Origin: Candidatus Stahliibacteriota bacterium
Lineage (GTDB): Bacteria; Hydrothermota; Tepidihabitantia; B3-TA06
Length of the DNA stretch: 21,195 bases
Assembly (NCBI GenBank): GCA_030592225.1
Contig: JAUVJT010000015.1
Location: 1 to 21,195 of the forward strand
Direction: 5' to 3'
In this document: one piece after another, positions 13,356 through 21,194 of the stretch
How the letters are laid out: the number at the start of each line of letters is the position of its first letter
Numbering within the stretch: the stretch's first letter is position 1
The notes under the pieces: model-generated
The model's database searches: none
Seen by the model: only the letters and a program-made list of their open reading frames with translations
Told to the model about the DNA's origin: nothing
Made by a program: the position numbers and the translations under genes

Positions 13356-15775
13356 ACCTGGATTGACTCCTTTCGGTCTTCGGCAAAGAGCCTGTTGTTT
13401 ATGTCCTTACCCAATGCTTTCCTTGTTTGAGCGGGAATAGGCTTGGCTTTTTTGCAATAATCCGCCAAACCGTCTATCTGTTTAACGAATCCCCCCAGCA
13501 TAACGGTAACGAACTCAAAAAAGCGCACCCTGTCGGGTTCGATGCCGCTTTCACTCAAGATGTTCGCCACAGTAGAGACATTTTCTTTCATTACCGCTGC
13601 GCTGTGAGGATAGGGAGACGATTTCTGTTCGCTATCGCCAATGAATATGCCGTCGGCGCCGGCGGCGAAAGCCTGCAGCATCAGTTTGGGCGTTACCCTG
13701 CTCCCGCTGGGAACCCTGATTATTAACGAATCGGCAGAGTAGGTCATCTTGGCCGTTCCAACGTTATCGGCCAGCCTGTAGGCGGTCATGTCGTCTGCAA
13801 AAACAAGTATCCTGGTTTCGTTCTTCTTCTTACTCGCCAGTGCGGCCTTAACCTGTGCTGCGAGTTGATCGTTACTGTAGCATTGCAGATCCAGGGCATT
13901 CCTGGGACACGACGCGATGCAGGAGCCGCATCCGGTGCACAGGGTCTGATTTACCTTTGCAAGCTTTGAGACGAGCGATATGGCGTTTAAGGGGCAGGGG
14001 CTGACGCATAACCCGCATCCGTCGCAGGCTTCCTCGTGAACGAACGCCGCAAGCGGATCAATGGTGTAGGCTTCCTGGTTCATGAGCCTTACCGCCCTGA
14101 GAGCCGCTGCACTTGCCTGACCGACCGTATCGGGTATGTCCTTTGGTCCCTGCACCGTACCTGCCAGAAACACCCCTTCGATTAGCGTATCCTCGGGTTT
14201 GAACTTTGGATGCGCCTCCTGAAGGAATCCGTCAGGGCTTTTTGACAGCTTCAGTATCTGGGCAATCGGCTCTGTTCCTTTGTTCGGAACGAGACCGGTT
14301 GAAAGCACCACCAGGTCAAATTCGAATTCCAGTATTTCTCGCGACAGGGTATCCTCAATCTTCATGATTATCTTTTTGGTGTCCGGATTCTCGAACAGCT
14401 CCGCGGGTTTGCCGCGCAGGAACTTGACTCCGGTATTCTGCGCCCTTTTATAGTATTCCTCGAACCCCTTTCCAAAGGCGCGAAGATCGGTGTAAAACAC
14501 GTAAACGTCGCGTGACGGGTCTGAACGCTTCAGAAGCTGGGACAGCTTGGTGGCGTACATGCAGCATATCCGGGAGCAGTATTCGTTGCCGACCTGTTCG
14601 TCACGGGAGCCGACGCACTGAATAAACGCTATCTTCTGCCCCATCTTTCTTATGGGATTGCCTTCAGCCCCGCGAACCACCATCCGTTCCATCTGCAATG
14701 CGGTTACCACGTTCTCAAACTTTCCGTACCCGTAGACCTTCTTGGTGGCTGCGTCAAAGGTATCGTAGCCAGTGGCCACTATTACGGTATCTACGGTAAA
14801 CTTAACCCGTTCGGGTTTCTGGTCAAAGTCAATGGCGTCATGCGGACAGGCCTTTACGCAAAGCCCGCAGACTTTTCCCCCTTTAGTCAACCGCAGACAC
14901 TGGCTTTCGTCAATTATGTGTTTGTACGGAACCGCGAAATCGAACGGCACGTATATGGCCTTGCGCATGGTCATGCCCTCGTCGAACTCGGAAGGCACCT
15001 TGACCGGGCAGCTGGCCTCGCAGCTTCGGCAGGTGACGCATTTGTTCATGTCCACGTAACGCGGCTTCTTGAGTACGCTAACCTCAAAATTGCCAAGGTA
15101 GCCGTCAATGTTTTCTACCTCTGCGTTGGTCAACAAGGTTATGTTGGGATTGGCCGGAACGTCGGCCATCTTGGGCGAAAGGATGCAGGCCGAGCAGTCC
15201 TCGGTGGGAAATGTGCGGGAAAGCTGGGCCATTTTGCCGCCGATGGACGGTTCGCGCTCCACAAGGTGAACCTTGAACCCTGCATCGCCCAGACCCAGTG
15301 AAGCCTGGATTCCTGCAATGCCTGCACCGATAACCAGAACCCTTTTGCCGATGGGCATGGTTTTCTTTTCCAAAGGTTCGTCCAACCTTGCCTTTGCTAT
15401 GGCTGTGTCAGTTAAGTCTTTTGCCTTGCGGGTGGCGAATTCAGGAAAATCAAAGTGAGGCCATGAGCACTGCTCGCGGAGGTTCGCCATCTCTAAAACG
15501 TAGGGGTTAAGTCCTGCCTTGGCAAGAACGCTGCGAAAGGTCTTTTCGTGAAACTGGGGCGAACATGCGGCTATCACGACCTTGTCGAGCTTGTGTTCTT
15601 TGATGTCGTCTGCAACCTGCTTCTGTCCAAGTTCAGAGCACATGTGTTCGTTGGTGCGCACCAGCACGACATCGGTTTGCTTTTCTGCAAACGCAGCCAC
15701 CGCTTTGACATCCACTACCTCGGATATGTTGCCTCCGCAATGGCAAACGTATACTCCTATTTTCCCTGTTTTCAT
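13352..15775 (-). CDS. hdrA: HdrA, long form with a fused cysteine-free MvhD-like C-terminal domain
   Basis: FAD iron-sulfur protein predicted to be an electron-bifurcating core. The 807 residues contain the N-terminal HdrA domain (CHCGGN, Cys11 and Cys13), FAD-binding GAGIAG (150-155), CVTCRSC (from Cys246), an inserted ferredoxin-like segment (Cys293 to Cys311), and a C-terminal ferredoxin pair (584-595 and 613-624). After residue 654 comes a segment that aligns with the MvhD of this operon (RVPSGSRVTP against RTMCSSRIDP; SGIEPDRVR against FGIEPERLR), yet all six MvhD cysteines are replaced by A, D, T, S, D and S. The fused domain should therefore carry no [2Fe-2S] cluster. HdrA-MvhD fusions (for example QmoB) are known. 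It is a close paralogue of the 19181-21136 protein, and GAGGAG precedes the ATG. Confidence 0.92.
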   Translation of the reverse strand: MKTGKIGVYVCHCGGNISEVVDVKAVAAFAEKQTDVVLVRTNEHMCSELGQKQVADDIKEHKLDKVVIAACSPQFHEKTFRSVLAKAGLNPYVLEMANLREQCSWPHFDFPEFATRKAKDLTDTAIAKARLDEPLEKKTMPIGKRVLVIGAGIAGIQASLGLGDAGFKVHLVEREPSIGGKMAQLSRTFPTEDCSACILSPKMADVPANPNITLLTNAEVENIDGYLGNFEVSVLKKPRYVDMNKCVTCRSCEASCPVKVPSEFDEGMTMRKAIYVPFDFAVPYKHIIDESQCLRLTKGGKVCGLCVKACPHDAIDFDQKPERVKFTVDTVIVATGYDTFDAATKKVYGYGKFENVVTALQMERMVVRGAEGNPIRKMGQKIAFIQCVGSRDEQVGNEYCSRICCMYATKLSQLLKRSDPSRDVYVFYTDLRAFGKGFEEYYKRAQNTGVKFLRGKPAELFENPDTKKIIMKIEDTLSREILEFEFDLVVLSTGLVPNKGTEPIAQILKLSKSPDGFLQEAHPKFKPEDTLIEGVFLAGTVQGPKDIPDTVGQASAAALRAVRLMNQEAYTIDPLAAFVHEEACDGCGLCVSPCPLNAISLVSKLAKVNQTLCTGCGSCIASCPRNALDLQCYSNDQLAAQVKAALASKKKNETRILVFADDMTAYRLADNVGTAKMTYSADSLIIRVPSGSRVTPKLMLQAFAAGADGIFIGDSEQKSSPYPHSAAVMKENVSTVANILSESGIEPDRVRFFEFVTVMLGGFVKQIDGLADYCKKAKPIPAQTRKALGKDINNRLFAEDRKESIQV

Positions 15776-15820
15776 TTTCTCCTCATGTTTTCACAGATTG
15801 CGTCGTAAATCACAGGCATC

Positions 15821-15848
15821 ATGCTACGTATTCTGATTTCCATGTCAA
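15821..15848 (-). promoter_or_regulatory. Possible internal promoter before long hdrA
   Basis: On the minus strand TTGACA (15843-15848), a perfect -35 box, is followed after 16 bases by TAGCAT (15821-15826). It falls in the 94-base gap between the protease gene and hdrA and would give a leader of about 40 bases containing GAGGAG. It could allow hdrA-hdrC-hdrB-frdBA to be expressed without the hydrogenase. Confidence 0.5.
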
Positions 15849-15869
15849 GTAAAATCGCCGCATCAATCA

Positions 15870-16322
15870 TCACAACCCTTCCATTATTACATCCGCTATC
15901 CCCGGTATGCTGGCCTGAACGTCCGAAGTGCACTCTTTACTGAAGGTAACGTTATCTTTAACCTGTACCGCATAGATATCAATAATCTCCGGCATCTTGT
16001 AGCCGAGCTTGCGGCCCAGCTTGACCGCGGTTACAAAATCCACGCCGTGGGCGTTTATCAGGTGGGCCGGGGTGTTGAAGTCTTCGGGGCTCAATCTGTA
16101 GACCTCGCCGGGCTTGCCGTCCGCGGTCTTTATCGAGTCAACCAGAACCAGCCGGTCAAAGCCTTCAATCTCATCAAGGATGGAAAGTCCGCCCACGCTT
16201 CCTTCCTTGAACTCTATCTCAGGATGCTCTTCCATCATTTTCTTAAGTTCGCGCACCACCTTTATGCCGACGCCGTCGTCAGTAAGGATGGTGTTGCCCA
16301 GACCGAAAATCAGGGTTTTCAT
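15870..16322 (-). CDS. [NiFe]-hydrogenase maturation protease (HyaD/HycI family)
   Basis: Endopeptidase that trims the C terminus of the hydrogenase large subunit after nickel insertion. The 150 residues begin with the family signature GLGNTILTDDGVG (7-19), and the nickel-sensing ligands align with Asp16, Asp62 (VLVDS) and His92 (AHGVD). The gene starts two bases after the mvhA stop and ends with two stop codons in a row. Its presence fits the roughly 25-residue tail behind the last metal-binding motif of the large subunit next door. No HypA-F maturation genes are visible in the window. Confidence 0.93.
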   Translation of the reverse strand: MKTLIFGLGNTILTDDGVGIKVVRELKKMMEEHPEIEFKEGSVGGLSILDEIEGFDRLVLVDSIKTADGKPGEVYRLSPEDFNTPAHLINAHGVDFVTAVKLGRKLGYKMPEIIDIYAVQVKDNVTFSKECTSDVQASIPGIADVIMEGL

Positions 16323-16324
16323 CG

Positions 16325-17782
16325 CTATTGCGTCAATGTCTTTACTATCTCACCCTCCGGGTTGTGGATAGTGATTATCAAAGGCATCTGGCCGGGCAGG
16401 GAGTGGGTGGTGCAGGCCAGGCAGGGGTCGTATGCCCGGAACGCCATCTCCACCATGTTCAACAGCTTATCCGAGATCTCGCCGTTCTTTATAAGCATCC
16501 TGGCAGCTTTCTGTACCGACATATTCATCGCGGCGATGTTGTTCTGGGTGGCCACTATTAAATTAACCGCGGTCAGCACCCCGCGCTCGTCGGTCTCGTA
16601 GTGATGGTAAAGGGTGCCTCGCGGGGCCTCGACCACACCGATTCCTTTGACCGGTGTCCGGGTGGGGATGGTGCGGACGTCTGGATTTGTAAGCTCGGAA
16701 TGTTGAGCCAGTTCCAGCATTCGCTCCGAGGCATACAAGGCCTCGATGAGCCTTGCCCAGTGAGTGGCCAGGGTGTTGTGAACCGGCTTGCCGCCCAGCA
16801 CGTCAAAGTAGCGCTCGTAGTGTTCCTGGGCAAGAGGGGTGGCCATGCCATCCGACACGTTCAAGCGGGCAAGCGGAGCGACTCGGAACACACCACTGTC
16901 CTTGCCGTCCACGAATCCTTTCCAGCCGATTTTTTTCAGATAGGTGCATCGGGCGTAGGTCCATGGCTCTACGTGCTCGGCGACGTGATCAAGATAATCC
17001 CGGGGCTTGAATTTGGCGAACTCCACGCCGTCCGGGTCAACCACCCGAATCATGCCGTCGTAGAAGTTCACCTTGTTGTTGGAATCCACCAGTCCCATGT
17101 AGTAGGTGCGGTGTTTATAAACGTCGCCCAGGATAACGTCCACGTACTCCTGGTTTGCAAGCACCACGTCATCGAACAGCTTGAGCGCGAACTGGGTGAA
17201 TTCCACCGCATTGCGGGCCGCGTCTATTATCTGGGTGCGGTCATCTTCGGTCAGTGCTTTGGATACCCCGCCGGGCAGACCGCACACCGGATGGATGACC
17301 CGACCGCCTATGAGGGTAATCACCTGGCGGCAGCGTTTGCGCGCGTCAATGACCTTTTTGCCTATCTCGACTCCGACCTTCTCGATTACACCCAGGATGT
17401 TGCGCTGTGCAGCCGGGGCGTCCAGGCCGACCACGAACTCCGGCGCCCCAAGGAAGAAGAAGTGCAGGGTGTGATCTTCCATCATGAACGCCGAGTTCAT
17501 GAGTTCGCGGATTATCCTGGCGGGCAGGGGCGGGTCCACCTCGTACAGATCGTCCAGAGCCTTGGAGGAGGCCATGTGGTGGGTGGTAGGGCATACTCCG
17601 CATATCTTGGGAGTGAGACGCGGCATCTCTTCGGCAGCCCGACCTTCGCAAAACTTCTCAAATCCGCGTAATTCCGGCACCTGCAGGTACGCATTTTTTA
17701 CGTTCCCTTCGTCGTCCAGAAATATCTCTATCTTGCCGTGGCCTTCGAGCCTGGTGATGGGATCAATGGTTATGCGTTTCAT
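16325..17782 (-). CDS. mvhA: [NiFe]-hydrogenase large subunit, group 3 (MvhA-like)
   Basis: Catalytic subunit that splits or forms H2 at a Ni-Fe centre. The 485 residues start with RLEGHGK (11-17), then the L1 motif KICGVC (Cys61, Cys64) and the C-terminal DPCLACTTH (Cys454, Cys457, His460). EAPRG, with the conserved active-site Pro-Arg, is present. All four metal-binding residues are cysteine, so there is no selenocysteine. A tail of about 25 residues follows His460 and should be removed by the neighbouring protease. The usual Arg before L1 is Lys here, a variant I believe occurs in related bacterial enzymes. There is no signal peptide or membrane anchor, consistent with a cytoplasmic group 3c enzyme. 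It overlaps mvhG by four bases and has AGGAGG upstream. Confidence 0.93.
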   Translation of the reverse strand: MKRITIDPITRLEGHGKIEIFLDDEGNVKNAYLQVPELRGFEKFCEGRAAEEMPRLTPKICGVCPTTHHMASSKALDDLYEVDPPLPARIIRELMNSAFMMEDHTLHFFFLGAPEFVVGLDAPAAQRNILGVIEKVGVEIGKKVIDARKRCRQVITLIGGRVIHPVCGLPGGVSKALTEDDRTQIIDAARNAVEFTQFALKLFDDVVLANQEYVDVILGDVYKHRTYYMGLVDSNNKVNFYDGMIRVVDPDGVEFAKFKPRDYLDHVAEHVEPWTYARCTYLKKIGWKGFVDGKDSGVFRVAPLARLNVSDGMATPLAQEHYERYFDVLGGKPVHNTLATHWARLIEALYASERMLELAQHSELTNPDVRTIPTRTPVKGIGVVEAPRGTLYHHYETDERGVLTAVNLIVATQNNIAAMNMSVQKAARMLIKNGEISDKLLNMVEMAFRAYDPCLACTTHSLPGQMPLIITIHNPEGEIVKTLTQ

Positions 17783-18759
17783 TTGATCCTCCTTCTTCTC
17801 AGCACCGAAGAGGGAAGACTATACATGAAAAAAAGCCCTGCAGGATCAACTATATTATCCAGGGCTTTTTCCAATTCCTCCTCGGTCATCTCCTCTTCTT
17901 CTTCGATTCCAATCAGGGAGGCGATACTTGACAAGGCTTTTGCTCCCAAATCTTTTACTTCCCTGGTGGGGCCAAAGCACCCCCGGCAGGGCATACCGGC
18001 GTTAATGCACCGCTCTCCGCATCCGGAGCGGGTGGCCGGGCCCAGGCAGATGATTCCCTCGGCCAAAAAACACTGCTTGGGATCGTGCAGTACCTCGTGC
18101 GGACGCTTGATCTGGCTCATGGAAAGTTTCTCCGGCTTGTATTCAGCCAGAGGACAGGTGTCGCACAGCGCCTTATCAGGGGCAAGCACCGTTCCCCTCT
18201 CCGGCAGTTCCCCTGCAAGTATCGCCTGCACCGCTCCCATGATCAGGTCTGGCGGAGGCGCGCACCCGGGTAAGTAATAGTCAACGTCTATTGTTTGATC
18301 AAGGGTCTTGACCGTATCGTAGAACTCCGGCAGGGTCAGTGTACCTTCGGGAACCTTGGTTTCGGTCTGAGGATAGATACCCTCGGGATTGGTTACCGTG
18401 GGAACGGTCTTGTACACACGCTCAAAGATCTCTGCCTTGTTATGGAAGTTGGCAAGCCCTGGTATGCCGCCCAGGTGGGCGCAGGAGCCGAACGCAACCA
18501 CCAGCCCCGATTTGCGGCGCAGGAGATGAACCATCTCTTCCTGTTCGGATGTCCTAATTGCGCCGTTGATGAAACTCACCGCAATGGAACCGTCTTCCAT
18601 GGCTTCAACGTCTTTCTTTTTGAAATCCAAGGCCACCGGCCAGAATACGATGTCCACCGCGTCGGCTACGGTAAGCAGATCCTCGTTAAGGTCAATCACC
18701 GCTTCCTCGCATCCGCCGCACGACGCGCACCAGTAGAACGCTACTTTTGGTTTACTCAT
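17779..18759 (-). CDS. mvhG: [NiFe]-hydrogenase small subunit, group 3 (MvhG-like)
   Basis: Iron-sulfur subunit conducting electrons from the Ni-Fe site to MvhD. The 326 residues begin with CASCGGCE (Cys14 and Cys17 as probable ligands), then GSCAHLGG (Cys93) and LPGCAPPPD (Cys166), completing the proximal cluster. Eight more cysteines (199, 202, 230, 238, 247, 251, 258, 261) suit two further [4Fe-4S] clusters. No Tat signal is present, so it works in the cytoplasm. Near the C terminus is an acidic run (EEEEEMTEEELEKAL, 286-300) followed by a hydrophobic and Arg-rich end. The gene shares one base with mvhD upstream (TGATG) and four with mvhA downstream. Confidence 0.93.
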   Translation of the reverse strand: MSKPKVAFYWCASCGGCEEAVIDLNEDLLTVADAVDIVFWPVALDFKKKDVEAMEDGSIAVSFINGAIRTSEQEEMVHLLRRKSGLVVAFGSCAHLGGIPGLANFHNKAEIFERVYKTVPTVTNPEGIYPQTETKVPEGTLTLPEFYDTVKTLDQTIDVDYYLPGCAPPPDLIMGAVQAILAGELPERGTVLAPDKALCDTCPLAEYKPEKLSMSQIKRPHEVLHDPKQCFLAEGIICLGPATRSGCGERCINAGMPCRGCFGPTREVKDLGAKALSSIASLIGIEEEEEMTEEELEKALDNIVDPAGLFFMYSLPSSVLRRRRIK

Positions 18760-19181
18760 CAGGTAACCTCTTGATGCAGATTAAGGGGGCCCAGCTTCTG
18801 TACGGTTTCGATGGTCTCGTTTACCAGTTGGGCGAATCTGCCGCCCTCATTGGCCGAGACCCAGTCCAGCCTGAGCCGCTCCGGTTCGATGCCGAATTGG
18901 GCAAGTGTTCTTTTCAGGAGTGCTACTCTTCTTAATGCCTTGTAGTTTCCGTTCTTGTAGTGGCAGTCGCCGGGATGACATCCCAGGATAAGAACTCCCC
19001 AGGCGCCCTTGCTGAACGCTTCCAGAATCAACTCCGGATCTATCCGGCTGGAACACATGGTACGAATGATGCGGAAATGGGGGTTGATTTTCATCCTGGC
19101 AGTGCCTGCGGCATCGGCTCCGGCATACGAACACCAGTTGCAGCAAAAAGCCACTACTTTGGGTTCAGAGTCAGTTCCCAT
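18759..19181 (-). CDS. mvhD: MvhD-like [2Fe-2S] protein linking hydrogenase to HdrA
   Basis: Small electron-transfer protein that wires the hydrogenase to HdrA. The 140 residues contain the six family cysteines: FCCNWC (Cys13, 14, 17), MCSSRIDP (Cys43) and GCHPGDCHY (Cys68, 73). In Mvh-Hdr complexes this protein binds one [2Fe-2S] cluster and contacts HdrA. It overlaps the short hdrA by one base (TAATG) and mvhG by one base, so it lies exactly between its two partners. It also serves as the intact reference against which the degenerate C-terminal domain of the long HdrA can be read. Confidence 0.93.
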   Translation of the reverse strand: MGTDSEPKVVAFCCNWCSYAGADAAGTARMKINPHFRIIRTMCSSRIDPELILEAFSKGAWGVLILGCHPGDCHYKNGNYKALRRVALLKRTLAQFGIEPERLRLDWVSANEGGRFAQLVNETIETVQKLGPLNLHQEVT

Positions 19182-21136
19182 TATGCCTCCCCGGCAAGCA
19201 CTGCGTTAAGCATTGCCCGCAGCTGTTCGGTTTTGAAATGTTTCTGTTGTGCCGCACCGGTGGGACAGGCGCCCGCACAGGAGCCGCATCCCTTGCACAG
19301 TACGTCGTTGACCTCAGCCAGCCTGTGGTTTTCTTTCTCGACGAGCTTGATGGCGTCGTAAGGACACATGGCCACGCACGTTCCACATGCGGCGCACAGT
19401 TCTTCGTTTATGACGGCCGTAATCGGCTCGGCCTCGAATTCTCCCTGGTTCATAAGCCTGATGGCGCGAGCCGCGGCTGCTGAAGCCTGGGCAACGGTGT
19501 CCGGGATATCTTTGGGACCCTGTGCGGTTCCGGCCACGAATATCCCCTCGAGAAGGGTATCAACCGGCTTGAACTTGGGATGGGCTTCCTTCAGGAAGCC
19601 GTCAGAGCTTCTGCTGAGCCTCAGTGTTTTTGCTATTTTAAGGGTTCCTTCACCCGGCTCCAGGCCGGTGGCAAGAACCACCGTGTCGAATTCCGCTGCA
19701 AGCACGTTGCGGCTAAGTGTATCTTCTACCTTCAGGGTTACCTTCTTTGTTTCAGGGTCTTCGATGGCTTCAGCCGGTCTGCCTCTTACGAATTTGACTC
19801 CCACTTCCTGGGCTCGCTTATAGTACTCCTCGAATCCCTTGCCGAACGAACGCAGGTCGGTATAGAACACGTAAACCTCTCTTGAAGGATCGGCGCGTTT
19901 TAAGAGCTGGGAGAGTTTTGTCCCATACATGCAGCATATGCGGGAGCAGTACTCGTTGCCCACCTGCTTATCCCTTGAGCCGACACATTGGATGAAGGCG
20001 ATGCGTTTGCCTATATCCTTTGTGGGTTTGCCTTCCGCGCTGCGCGAGATTATCCGTTCCATCTGCAAAGCGGTTATCACGTTTTCATATTTCCCGTAGC
20101 CATAGACTTTTTTGCGGGCGGCGTCGAACGGTTCGTATCCGGTGGCAACGATTATGGTGTCAACGGTAAACTCGTGGGTTTTTGGCTGCTGGGTAAAGTC
20201 CACTGCGTCGTGGGGACAGTCCTGTTGGCAGAACCCGCATACCTCGCCGCCGTGGGTGAGCCGCAGGCATACACTCTCATCTATGATGTGTTTGTAAGGG
20301 ACGGCGAAATCGAACGGTACGTATATGGCCTTGCGTACGTCCAGACCTTCCTCAAACTCGTTGGGCACCTTAACCGGGCACCGGGCCTCGCACATACGGC
20401 AGGTAACGCAGTTATCTACGTCCACGTAGCGGGGTTTTTGGTGAACCTTGACTTCGAAGTTGCCCACGTAGCCTTCCACTTCCTCAACCTCCGCGTTGGT
20501 GATAAGGGTTACGTTGGGATTGGCCGGGACATCGGCCATCTTTGGCGAAAGGATGCACGCCGAGCAGTCCTCCGTGGGAAAGGTTCTGGAAAGCTGGGCC
20601 ATCTTGCCGCCGATGGACGGCTTGCGTTCCACGAGATATACCTGGAATCCGGAATCGCCCAGGTCGAGCGCGGCCTGGATACCGGCGATGCCGCCGCCTA
20701 TCACCAGTACCCGTTTGCCGATGGGCATGGTTTTTTTCTCAAGCGGTTCATCCAGCCTGGCCTTGGCTATGGAAGCCGCAGTAAGGTCAACCGCCTTCTC
20801 GGTGGCAAGTTCAGGTTGGTCAAAGTGAGGCCATGAGCATTGCTCTCGAATATTTGCAATCTCAAGAACGTATGGATTCAGGCCCGCTTTTACCAAAACG
20901 TTGCGGAAGGTTTTTTCGTGAAACTGTGGAGAACATGCCGCTATTACAACCTTATTCAGCTTGTGCTCCTTGATGTCGTTAAGCACAAGGTTCTGCCCGA
21001 GTTCGGAGCACATGTGCTCGTTGGTGCGGGTGAGCACGACATCTGCCCGCTTCTCGGCAGATGCCGCAACTGCTTTTACGTCTACAATCTCGGATATGTT
21101 GCCTCCGCAGCGACAGACGTACACTCCAATTCTCAT
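19181..21136 (-). CDS. hdrA: HdrA, standard-length copy (electron-bifurcating FAD subunit)
   Basis: Predicted flavin-based bifurcation subunit that splits electron pairs between a high-potential branch and ferredoxin. The 651 residues show CRCGGN (Cys8, Cys10), GGGIAG for FAD (147-152), CVTCRMC (243-254), an inserted ferredoxin-like segment (Cys290 to Cys308), a second nucleotide-binding half, and two C-terminal CxxCxxCxxxCP motifs (581-592, 614-625). Length is typical of methanogen HdrA. Over the first 100 residues roughly four in five are identical to the long HdrA encoded at 13352-15775. GAGGAG precedes the ATG. It is the first gene of the operon visible here; the sequence ends 59 bases upstream, so earlier genes cannot be excluded. 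Confidence 0.94.
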   Translation of the reverse strand: MRIGVYVCRCGGNISEIVDVKAVAASAEKRADVVLTRTNEHMCSELGQNLVLNDIKEHKLNKVVIAACSPQFHEKTFRNVLVKAGLNPYVLEIANIREQCSWPHFDQPELATEKAVDLTAASIAKARLDEPLEKKTMPIGKRVLVIGGGIAGIQAALDLGDSGFQVYLVERKPSIGGKMAQLSRTFPTEDCSACILSPKMADVPANPNVTLITNAEVEEVEGYVGNFEVKVHQKPRYVDVDNCVTCRMCEARCPVKVPNEFEEGLDVRKAIYVPFDFAVPYKHIIDESVCLRLTHGGEVCGFCQQDCPHDAVDFTQQPKTHEFTVDTIIVATGYEPFDAARKKVYGYGKYENVITALQMERIISRSAEGKPTKDIGKRIAFIQCVGSRDKQVGNEYCSRICCMYGTKLSQLLKRADPSREVYVFYTDLRSFGKGFEEYYKRAQEVGVKFVRGRPAEAIEDPETKKVTLKVEDTLSRNVLAAEFDTVVLATGLEPGEGTLKIAKTLRLSRSSDGFLKEAHPKFKPVDTLLEGIFVAGTAQGPKDIPDTVAQASAAAARAIRLMNQGEFEAEPITAVINEELCAACGTCVAMCPYDAIKLVEKENHRLAEVNDVLCKGCGSCAGACPTGAAQQKHFKTEQLRAMLNAVLAGEA

Positions 21137-21188
21137 TTTTTTCTCCTCATCAGGATGTAACTTGGCTCCTCATACCCACCTGTCGTTA

Positions 21189-21194
21189 ATTGTA
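21189..21194 (-). promoter_or_regulatory. Possible -10 box at the window edge
   Basis: TACAAT on the minus strand, about 52 bases before the ATG of the standard-length hdrA. The matching -35 would lie outside the window, so this is only suggestive of the operon promoter. Confidence 0.25.

Noticed and set aside
9426..15775. Qmo-AprAB (sulfate reduction) interpretation of HdrA paralogues with a flavoprotein
   Set aside because: The flavoprotein has fumarate-reductase residues (QYHPTG, HYQNGG, EPRD), FrdB has a plant-type [2Fe-2S] domain absent from AprB, and there is no membrane QmoC.
16601..17671. Long open frame on the plus strand opposite mvhA (356 codons), and similar ones opposite frdA (10023-11093) and hdrA (19988-20836)
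   Set aside because: They lie antisense to genes with complete cofactor motifs; their translations show no recognisable domain and arise from GC-rich codon use on the coding strand.
16325..17782. Selenocysteine in the hydrogenase large subunit, as in some methanogen Vhu/Fru enzymes
   Set aside because: All four Ni-Fe ligand positions are coded by ordinary cysteine codons and no in-frame TGA is present.
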